Part shown: positions 54,401 to 64,000 of the stretch, piece by piece | Layout: every line of letters begins with the position of its first letter | How positions within the stretch are numbered: the first letter of the stretch is position 1 | Assembly: GCF_947461875.1 (NCBI RefSeq) | Contig: NC_091487.1 | Span: forward strand, 32,724,522-32,788,521 | Origin: Haliaeetus albicilla | Taxonomy: Eukaryota; Chordata; Aves; Accipitriformes; Accipitridae | Reading direction: 5' to 3' | Length of the DNA stretch: 64,000 bases | Translations under genes and position numbers: made by a program | The notes under the pieces: model-generated | Databases searched by the model: none | What the model was told of the DNA's origin: nothing | What the model saw: the letters and a program-made list of their open reading frames with translations, nothing else

Positions 54401-56230
54401 ATCATTTTCTGCATTGATTTTTTTTTTAGAAGCACATCGTTGTGTATTTTAGCCACATTTATCAAAGTTTATACTGAAAGTTGGGCACTGTTGAGTAGCT
54501 GTGAGGTGCTGTAATGTTAACATTGCATATTAATCTTGAAAATTTCTACTCCAGTCAAAGGCATATTTAAGAATACTGTTAGGCTTCTCTTGGACTTGCA
54601 GGTCCACAGCCATTTAAAAAAAAAATAAATAAATAATTGGAAGCCTCAGTCTCCTTGAAGTCAATGGAAAATGGGTTCCTAAATGTTATAAAGGCCATCC
54701 AAGATTTGCTATGAACATCTTATCAGATCTGCCGTATGTTTCAGGCATAGGATTTCTCCCAGTAATTGCTTTCATCAAGTATAAGATTTCTAGTTAAAAT
54801 ACAGCATATCATTCAGAACAAGTTTATGGCTGATCTGCTACTGGGGAGTATATGTAAAGCTAATGGATGCAGCTTTTTAAGGGTTGACTTGAGAAGTGCA
54901 GAAATGTCCTAGTCATTTATGTACTTATTTTCTTTTGTCTGAAGATTTTTCAGGAAAGCAACCAGTGCAATGCTGCTTTGGACAATGAGTTAATAGCCAT
55001 GAGGAGCCAAAGTAACATCTATAGGTTCTGTGACTGGAAAAGCATAAAAAAAGGGATACATCACCTTTGCCCCAACTTGTGTCAGGAAGATGGATTCACT
55101 TTGGAATCTGGAATGGGGTTTATGAGTTTATAAGTTAGATCTGGTCTAATGCAAAACAGTGGGAGTTTCCTTAATGCCATCAGCGAGGCATATTTGTTTT
55201 TAAAATAATGTACATTATCTGCATTTTTGTAGACTATTTTGTATTGAGAAGTGTCTTTTCAGCAATTCCAATAATGAGATTACATTATAATTATATGGTG
55301 TCCTTCAGTCAGAAGCATCCCAAATTACTATACTCAATACTACTGTAAATATTCATGCTTTTGTGAAACCCATCCTTGACTCTGGAATGTTGGCAGGTAT
55401 TCATAGAGCACCATGCAAAAAATTAGATGAGGAAAAGAAAAAAGGGAGATTTTAGATAAGGGGAGGGGGAATTACTGTGAATTTAGCTGGAGAATAGGGT
55501 TAACATTCTACTGTCACTGAAAGTGTCATTCAGACTTTACTGGCCAGAGCAGTTAGTATTCCTGCTTTCTGACTTAGAAGATGTTTCATCTGAACAATGG
55601 CACAGCCAATATAGATGTCTAATTTTCTATGTGTACCACATAATCTGCAATTGAGTGAAATTCTATGATTTTTTTGCTCTTGTATAATTAAGTATGTAAC
55701 CAGCTCATTCTTTCTTTTTTTAATTATAAAAAAGTGAAAAGTATAAATGAAGCTACTCAAAATACATTACACTTCTCTGCAAATGTAATTTGAAACTCAT
55801 GAAACATTAATGCATAAAATATAGAATGTTGTTTTTATGCTACACAGAAAAAATTAGAAAAGTTAAGTTTCTTCTCTATGTTATTAAAACTATGTATCAT
55901 AGAGAATTCATGGAGGGTTTGGTTTCTTCCATTCCCATACTTTTGAATCATGTTTTCATGAGGGATACTCATGAAACTACTCATAGACTTTTGTGTGTGC
56001 ATATGTGTGTGTAAATTTTTGATAATACTTTGTTCAGAACTAGATAATCTCATAAAATCAACCACCTGTATAACCAACATCATTTTAATAATTATTCTCT
56101 CTCCACACACAACTTGCATTGCACACATTTAGTAAAAACTGCTTTTGAGAGAAGAAGCCTTTCTATTTATGAGTTAGAGCCTACACACACTGGTGACAGA
56201 ACGGCAACTAAAGCAGAGACTGGAGAATTT

Positions 56231-56246
56231 GTTTGTTTGTTTGTTT
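56231..56246. repeat. (GTTT)4 microsatellite
   Basis: Four perfect GTTT units, then aaac, in intron. Confidence 0.85.
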
Positions 56247-59200
56247 AAACATGATTTGTTAATTCCTTGCTGTGAGAAGTTTGCATTCCAAATGACAACT
56301 TTAGTTAAAAGCATGAAAGAAAAATCTTAATGTTGATACTTTTAAGGTGGGCAGAACCGTAATTAAGTAGTAACTAAAAGAAGTGGGAGGTACTTTTTTC
56401 AGTCCCCCAAAAAGTGTCAAGGTTTAATATAAAATACTAATAGAAGAATGGTCTAGATTTAAGCCAAAGCAGCAATTTGTGAAAAAAAACCTTACGTATT
56501 CTTTCCCCTAGTAAATAGTTCTCCAGCTTTGTTCCAAGGTTCTAAGCCTCATGATTTCAGATGTCAATTATTCCCAAGCACTTAAGCTGAAGTTAAATTT
56601 CTATTGCATGATAGTTTTTAGGACTAAAATGAAATAATACCTTTGCGAAATGCAGCTTCAGCTGAGAGGAGGTCTGAGAACTGGAACAAAATAAGCACTT
56701 GTGATAAACAGTAGAGTGGGAATCGGCCCAAACTCCTGCTGCAATGGACTGACAGATACAAATAAATGTTTTAGAATATCTGTTTGCACTGCCGTTTTAA
56801 TTTATTATATTTGTAATAATCTAGTATGATTTTAACTTGAGAAAAACCTCTTACTTGTAATAATATTTTTTTCAATGGATTAATTTAACTTTGAATTGAC
56901 TTGAAAGAAAAATTAGTTATGAGGGCAGAAATACCACAAAGTAGCAACATAGAGAAATAACAAAAGTGACATTCATCTTGCAATAATTTCAGGTAAAATA
57001 TATGAAGGAAGTACTACATATATATGTGCTGCTTGTGATAAGAAGAAAATCTCAGGAACACAAACGTGTCTAGAAATAAAAGATGTGCTTTATGTTGAGG
57101 AACAAAGTAGCAGCAGCTAATCTTTTCCTGTAATCCAATTGCACTTGTTCACAGAATGTTTCCATTCTAGACATCCTTTTATAGACAGAGAGAACTTGAA
57201 TTGGTATGGCATTTACAGAGTTTAAACATAATCAGGGAAGATGAAGACTAATTTATGATTAGGTTTATTTACATTATGATCTAGCTAAATTTACAAAGAA
57301 CTGCTTCTCTTTTTATGGATATTTTCTCTTTTTTGTAAGAAAATATCAAACAGACCATTAGAAAGATGTCTCTATTCCTTCTAAGTATTTTCTCCAAAAA
57401 TAAAATGTATACTCTTGGACTGAGCCACCAGGAATTTGTTCAGTGCAAAATACCTCTGAAAAAGTAAGTTTGTATTTCACCATATGTACATGTGGAACCC
57501 AATCGAGAGCTATTGAAATTAGTGAGAGAAATTCCACTAACTTCCTTGAGGCTACATATGTGCAATCAGTAGAGATTTGCTGTGTAAGCCGGCTGTTGGA
57601 GGCTGAGCCCAAGTCCGATGTGAACAAGCACCTGTCCAGACCAGCCTAGTATTTCTGCCTGCTGTACACATAGGATGATTCCTGACCTTTTGGTAGCTTG
57701 TTCTGCCTTGAACTTGTGGCTGACATTGGGTATGTAGCCAGGGACTTTCCAAGAGTTGCCTGATACAGCGGAGTGTGGCTGTAAATTCTAAGTGCGTACC
57801 GGCATCATCTCGCCTGCAAAGTATTTAGTTATCTTTCTGCTTAATTCTAGTGCACTTCTATCACATCTTTTGTTGATCCTGATTTTTATCCCCGATTTTC
57901 ATCATACTGCTGCTTCAGTTTAAGGATGGATGGCACAGGACTACTCACATCAATAACAGCCTACTGTAGCAGTGTGTTTAGCCTGCCACACAGAGAAATA
58001 ACATGTGGCTCTTACTCTTCATTGCCTGCTCTCTACAGGAACTTGTGCTTTCAGAATACCCTCTGATCAACTCCAAGCCTATAGTCAAATGAGCAGCTAA
58101 AATAGCATGAAATTTTCATAGGTGTAGAATCCAGAGCCCAGATGGACTTTTAAAGAGTTTAAAGTTATTGATGAGCAATGAAGACAGAAAAAGAGATAAA
58201 ATGGAAGATAGTAATTTAAATATAGTTTTACGGGAATACAATGATTTGCTTTAGAGAGACTAAAATGTAGAATTGTGCCAGATGAGGATAAATTTGTTAG
58301 ATTAGAAGGGACCTTTTTGTAAAGGTATTTCTCTGTTAAGATAAAATAACATTACACAAGTAGTTGAAAGATTTAATGGAAGTAAAAAAGTACAACTATT
58401 ACAGAAGATTCATGGCATGAATTATAATTAAACTTGTGAAAATAAAAGAGGAAAAAGGAAAGCTGAATAACAGCTTAAAAAGCTCCTTGGTTCATTAATC
58501 TCTGTGCAATCTCTTCAGAAATAATTCTGTGAGGTGGAATAAGCAGAGGATGATGCAATTAAATGCTTCCACTGTCAAATTGTTGGGTTCGGTTTTTTCC
58601 AAGTTTTGATGCTATTTTGTGTAAGCAGTGAGACTTTTTTCTTTTTCTGGTGCAATTTAGTACAGCCATGTGCCACACCACCATGTGAAGCTTTAAACTT
58701 AAAGCCATGGTTTTTGGCCTCCTACGTACAGTTAGTCTAATAGGCATAACAGCCACATCAAGTGCTAATTCTTGCTATCTAGCCAGTCAGCATGCATTTC
58801 ATCCTCCCACTACGTTTGCCAGGTAAATGCTTTATATTAGCTGGGTGGCACATAAGGTACTAGTCTGTGATTGCCACCCCCCCACCTCCAGAGACTGAGA
58901 AGTGAGAATATAACCAGAGCACATGTCATAAGAGAGAGGGAGGGCAAGGAAATAAGATAATAGAAAAGTGAAAGGGGTTGGGAACCTTGCTATAGGTAGT
59001 TGGACGTGCTTACACGAGAGGAGTGAGAATGAAGATTGGGGAGATAGAACATGAGGTGTTAGTGTGGGTAGCAGTGCAGGTTTGGTCATGGTTTTGCTTC
59101 CCATAAAGATATTTTGCGTGTGTTGATATACACTCATAGCTGCTCAGTGCAGATTATCTCCTTGCAGCATAAGGGAGGGGATGAGAAGTGGCATAGCATA

Positions 59201-62043
59201 ATCACCAAACATCTGGCATTCCACAGTAGATGCTATGCAGCTCCCACAACTGAGCCAGGACTTTCAGTCTGGTAGATCAGAGGACTTTTATGCGATGCTG
59301 ACGTGATAGCTGAGAGCAGCATGGGGTTATGCAAGTGGGTTGTCAATAAGTGGAAAAGGATTAGGGAATTAGCTGATACAGAGTTGAGGAGTCTAGGATT
59401 TTGCAGCATGCAGGGGTGAATATGAGCCACTAATACTAAGTTAAAGCAATTTGAATTGTGTCCTCTGGACATAATGGCTGAGAACCCTCGAGTACCGAGC
59501 ATCCTCCTCTGAAGTGCAGAGTTTCATCAACTCTCTGCTGACTTTGTTGGGAACTGAGGGCAACAAACTGCTCTCCGGTTTGAGCCCTTCTTAAGCACCA
59601 CAGTTTCTTTGACTGTTGCACCTTTGTCAAGGCTTTTAAAGACATAACAATGTATTAGTGAAAACATATGCAGTGAAATTACTTTGTTTCTTTTATTTTT
59701 GTTATAGTTTGGTTCCTTTTCAGGGGAGAAGTATTATACTCGCTGAGCCTGATTTTTGAACTTGCTTATGCCAACGCAAATAGGATGAGAGTGATGCCTG
59801 TGGAAGTAATTAATTTGCTTTGTGAGTAAGCAAATGTCATAATCGCTATCCTCATTTTTTATAAAATCTATTTGGCATGAAATAGAAGTTGAGTTCCTTC
59901 CATTTTTTCTTCCTACAGCATTTGAAAAAAATTAAATTGCATATATATTTTAAGCTTACGTTCATAATTGCTTTAGATACTCTCCTTTTTGCAGCACAAA
60001 TTTCCACATAGCCAGGAGCATACGCACAAGCCTGGAAATCTAATGTTCCTGCATAGTCAAAGATACCTTTATTGGATAGCTCAGAGCACGTATTTTGGGT
60101 GGTAGTTAGGTTTCTCACTTCTGCATCCAAATCACTTTCTGAACTTCTTATCTGTAAAAGGGAAGTAGGACCACTGTCCAATTTCCCTGACAGACGGGGA
60201 GTTAAGTCCTTAAAAAATGGTGTTGGTGCAGGTAACAAAACCAAATAGATAATCTTTGCTGTTTCAATTTCTGTTTGTATAACCAGAGTTGAGACCAAGA
60301 ATTTTGTTGTATTATTTTATACCTTGTAATTAAGTGACCTTATGGATTTTAGGCTTCAACAGAGAAAAAAAAAAAAATTGCATGATTTCATTTATACTGG
60401 CACCTAGAGGGCTGTAGCCTAATATGTTAGATACTGTGTTAGTATACAATACAACCAATGTTGCTGTAAAGAGTTGATATTCCAATATATAAACCAGGGA
60501 AAATCAAGTGAATGCAGGAAACAGATGGAGAATTAGAAATTGGTAGCAAGATTAATATAAATTAAAAAAAAATCCTAAATATGTTTTGCTTTTTAAAGCA
60601 ATTATCTCCATTTTTAAATAACATTTTCAATCAGTTGTCACAAATACAGGAATGTTACAATTTAGTATCTCAATGCAGATGTTGCCATTTATTTCAAGAA
60701 GAGCAGGATTTTACTTATATTTTAAGCAAAATGCATACGGATGTATTTTTGTTTTGTTAAAAACGGAATTTTGATTGAAATATAATGTTTCGTGTGACAT
60801 CTTAGTCTAACATAGGTTGTGCATATTGTCTAATTTTTTAATACATGTATATTTTTAAAAGTTGTCCTGTATGTTAATAGGTGAAATATTCACCCTGGCA
60901 GGGGTATATTCCTATACTAAAACAAATTGAGAGTTGCCAGTTAAAACACACAACCTGATGTTTCTAAAATGGATATTTAGAAAAGGATATTTTTATTTAT
61001 CTCAGAAGCAGACAACCATATAACATATTAATCCAGCAAATCCAAGATTTCTGAAATGCATCATAATTTCTCTGTTGTTTGTATGGCTAAGTACAAAAAC
61101 ATTTCTGGACAAGGTAGGAGTGGATGAGTATGAAGGAGGAGATCATTCTTTATCTTTCCTCTGACTAGACAGATAATTTTGTCGAACAACCAGAGCTGTT
61201 AGCGGTGAACCAAATGAACTTTTGTGATGTCAATTGAGAAACATAGTATTTTCTTATTGAGAAAGTCTTTCTTGTTGCATACAGAACATTTCCTTCTTAA
61301 TTTTGTGGCTGAATTAAACCATTATTTTATTTTACTACACCAATCCTTTAGAGTAATTTTAGCCATATTACAGTAACCTGGATTTTCATGTTGCATGTGT
61401 AGCTATGATATTACATGTGCTTCAATGCTGTCCTAAAATGAAATATTCTAGTTACTTCTGCAATCACATGTGTGGTTATGGGAGTGTATTTTCATACCTT
61501 CTTATGTTCTTAGGTTCTTCTCTTAAACTTACATAAGCGCTTACGCCTAACTTGGTCAGAACTGTGCACATTGGTTATGAAACCAAGCAGAATCTGGCAA
61601 ATCACAGTTGTCAATCTCCCAACGAAGCTGTTAGTATGGCTTAAATCAGGGGAGTCAAGTAAATGTTTCCTATAGTATGTGGCACAAAACCATAATCATG
61701 AAGGCTGTGCCATGCAATAAATGATTCGCACTTATTATTGAGTTTTCCTGGGTGACTTTTTCTACAACTTCACATTTTTGCAATGTTAGTTAAAAAACAT
61801 ACAAAACAACAAACCAAAGCAAACAAACCCCTGAAATATATATATTTTTAAAAAATCTAAACATTCCTTATTTTTAGCAATTAGTTAATACATTTTGTAT
61901 CTAGATCCCAAATACCAAATCAAATCTTAAGAGTGGTTTCCTCCTTTTTCTGATAGGAAAACTAAAAAAGGGCACCTCAAAATCGCCACATAGTTTGAAC
62001 TGCATTTTAAAATGACTGTGAGGTGTCCTGACTTAAAAATGAG

Positions 62044-62130
62044 TGTGTCTATAAATATATATAAAAAAACATTTCAGTGTGTGTGTGTCTGTATATATAC
62101 ACAAATATGTATATAAGTATATACACATAT
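62044..62130. repeat. Compound TA/TG microsatellite
   Basis: Alternating TATA stretches flank a (GT)6 run at 62077-62088 and then pass into further TA/CA sequence. Alternating purine-pyrimidine DNA of this kind is length-unstable. Confidence 0.8.
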
Positions 62131-62532
62131 TGAGATGTTTGTGTTTTATAGGATTATTTAGTATATGGGTAGGCTAAATGTTTTTTCAATGCCATACGTT
62201 TATGTTACCTTTAGAATAAGTCAGCACCTAATAATTTTTTATTTATTCCATAGAACATCTTTTGTTTTGATGTCAATGAACATGAATGAAATTCTAAAGA
62301 ATTTAAAAATTCTATATATGCTGTAAAACAATTCAGTGCAAAAATACAATATGGTATGTTACAATTTTTAATGTAGATATTGTGTAAGTGGAAAATAGAA
62401 ATGTTTCTCAACTCTGTAGTATGCTGGATTTTCAAAGATTTGATTTTGATGCTACCATAATAGCTGGAAATATCTAAAATGGGTAAAACTAGAAAAAGCT
62501 TATTTATAGGGCATGCATTTTTATTCCAAATT

Positions 62533-62566
62533 AGCTTGACTTTATAATAAGCTTGACTTTATAATG
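62533..62566. repeat. Tandem duplication, 2 x 17 bp
   Basis: Units 62533-62549 and 62550-62566 (agcttgactttataat plus a or g) differ only in the last base. Confidence 0.85.
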
Positions 62567-63238
62567 AGGCAGTAAAATGAGAATGTTGCTAATAAAATTT
62601 TAATTGTATTTTGTATTGACTTGTTGCTGAGATTTTAGATGGCATTTTGGTGAAAGGATTGCGAAACTGAGAAGCGTTACCCCTACATATACAATCCACA
62701 AAACCTGGATGAATGGATATCAGTAGGCTACTAAAACTGTATATTTGTAAGATAAAACATCATATTAATTCAATATCATGAAGCAGATGGTACATTAAAA
62801 CTGAGACACGTTTGTAAAACGTATATAAAAAAAGCTACGAAAAATATGTATAAATATTGAATTTTTATCTTGGGTGTCATTCTTCACTCATAGCAATAAG
62901 TCAATAAGGAATAAATTTGTTGACATTAATGAGGTTGTATCAGTTTGAAACTTGTTTAAACAGGAGGAAAGGTAGGATTTATAGGCAAATACCCTTCGTT
63001 TGGAGACATTTTGATAAACGTTTTAAGATGTACAAATGCCATATTTTATTCTTTCAAAATCTTCAGCGTTTAGATACTCTCTCCTGCTGTACTTCATGTC
63101 CACAGGCTGAATAATGATACAGTGTAGCACATAATGAATTTCTGTATACTGATGGATCCAGGTTGAACAATCAAGATCATGTCCTGTTCAAGACAACTAT
63201 TTTAACTGTCCATGCTATACCATATTTGCTTTAGCCAA

Positions 63239-63281
63239 GGGTTTTGGGCTTCTTTGGGTTTTGTTGTTTTTTTTTTTTTAA
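63239..63281. repeat. T/G-rich tract ending in poly-T
   Basis: G3-T4 type units followed by thirteen T. Low-complexity sequence about 460 bases before the KH2 exon. Confidence 0.7.
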
Positions 63282-63741
63282 TTATTGTTACTGTAGGTGT
63301 TTTAAGGGAAGGTAAAGAATTTCAGGCGCATTTTGTCCAAGAAGCTGGTTTGCTACATTAGCCTGGAAAGAGAGGAATCAAATGAAAACACTCACTTTGA
63401 TACAATCTAAGACAGTCTTTCCATATGAGCATAATACGTGCATTTGCTTAATCTTTTGGTCTGAAATGTACTATGCTGAAAGCAGTATATTCTGTGGGAG
63501 AATGATAAGTATGATTTTCCTGTTATCTTTAATTCTTTGTATTGTATATTTGAAACAGATGCAGAGCATTAAAAAGCGCGATGAGCTGTATTTCTTTTCA
63601 ATATTTTTTTTAACCTTTTCTTTTAAAAACATGGTAACTAACTTGCTTCATTCTTTTCCTTCCTTTTATAGGGTAGCAAAATATTATAGTGTTTATGCAC
63701 AAAGCAGAAGTATTATTTATATATATTTTTTTTAATTACAG

Positions 63742-64000
63742 GTAAAGATTATAGTTCCCAACAGCACAGCAGGTCTGATAATAGGGAAGGGAGGTGCTAC
63801 AGTGAAGGCTATAATGGAGCAGTCAGGGGCTTGGGTGCAGCTTTCCCAGAAACCTGATGGGATCAACTTGCAAGAGAGGGTTGTCACTGTGAGTGGAGAA
63901 CCTGAACAAAACCGAAAAGCTGTTGAACTTATCATCCAGAAGATACAAGAGGATCCACAGAGTGGCAGCTGTCTCAATATCAGTTATGCCAATGTCACAG
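63742..64000 (+). CDS. NOVA1: NOVA1 exon: KH2 domain (5' part of the long last coding exon, cut by window end)
   Basis: The exon opens in phase 0 after acceptor AG (63740-63741) and reads VKIIVPNSTAGLIIGKGG; 86 complete codons fall in the window. This is the second KH domain. Its GxxG RNA-contact loop, GKGG, is at 63784-63795, followed by the helix ATVKAIMEQSG, the beta strands around AWVQLSQ and ERVVTVSG, and the last helix RKAVELIIQKIQED. The window ends in YANVT plus one base of the next codon. The stretch NRKAVELIIQKIQEDPQSGS favours NOVA1 over NOVA2. The codon at 63811-63813 is ATA (Ile). In known NOVA1 genes this exon continues through an Ala-rich linker, KH3 and the 3' UTR, which should lie beyond the window. 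The open frame is intact. Confidence 0.97.

Larger units (their letters stand above)
37646..63741 (+). other. NOVA1: NOVA1 intron between cassette exon and KH2 exon
   Basis: A 26,096-bp intron from donor gtacag to acceptor ttaattacag. The pyrimidine tract before the acceptor is mainly T (63727-63734). Named contents: a T-rich run (40890-40913), a (TTG) microsatellite (44635-44653), T/G-rich tracts (46451-46552, 51421-51461, 63239-63281), a homeodomain-type site cluster (47640-47657), a (TTTTA) stretch (50467-50491), a (GTTT) repeat (56231-56246), a possible ancient amniote repeat (about 57490-57600), a TA/TG microsatellite (62044-62130) and a 17-bp duplication (62533-62566). The longest open frame, 148 codons on the - strand at 59852-60298, is unrecognised. 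Nothing else is namable. Confidence 0.87.

Noticed and set aside
59852..60298. Longest open frame of the window, 148 codons on the - strand.
   Set aside because: No recognisable domain and a Lys/Phe/Asn-rich end typical of chance AT-rich frames. It lies antisense in a large intron, and a frame this long is not surprising in 64 kb.
1..64000. tRNA, rRNA, CRISPR arrays, bacterial operons or a novel defence-type system.
   Set aside because: None is visible. The window is explained by three exons of one vertebrate gene, its introns and common repeats.

Overview
This window is vertebrate genomic DNA, most likely from a bird. It lies inside one gene read on the + strand: NOVA1, a neuronal KH-type RNA-binding splicing regulator. 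Three NOVA1 coding exons can be read directly, with correct splice sites and phases: 27169-27335 (end of KH1 and linker), 37574-37645 (a 72-nt in-frame cassette exon) and 63742 to the window edge (KH2, start of the long last coding exon). About 99% of the window is AT-rich, CpG-poor intron.

The assignment to a bird or other sauropsid rests on two CR1 LINE fragments with the typical 3' end (attctatga) and on the lack of recognisable Alu, L1 or B-type SINE sequence. Turtle or crocodile is not excluded.

Layout: 1-27168 is the intron before the KH1-end exon (exon 3 in human-style numbering, upstream end outside the window). 27336-37573 is the next intron (10,238 bp) and carries a 5'-truncated CR1 ORF2 fragment on the - strand (31294-31955) and a CR1 tail on the + strand (about 30725-30838). 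37646-63741 is the 26,096-bp intron before the KH2 exon. Scattered through these are homopolymers, microsatellites, short tandem duplications and T/G-rich or A/C-rich low-complexity tracts.

How it fits together: NOVA proteins bind YCAY clusters in pre-mRNA. The cassette exon and its first 121 downstream intronic bases hold 13 YCAY motifs, which fits autoregulated splicing of the gene's own transcript. The exon is a multiple of three in phase 0, so skipping it removes 24 residues between KH1 and KH2 without a frameshift. No bacterial-type gene, tRNA, rRNA or CRISPR array was seen, and the many short open frames look like chance frames. The most rewarding items are the YCAY cluster, an Ile codon at the site I recall as the modern-human NOVA1 substitution, clusters of homeodomain-type sites in the introns, and a few odd stretches of unknown origin.
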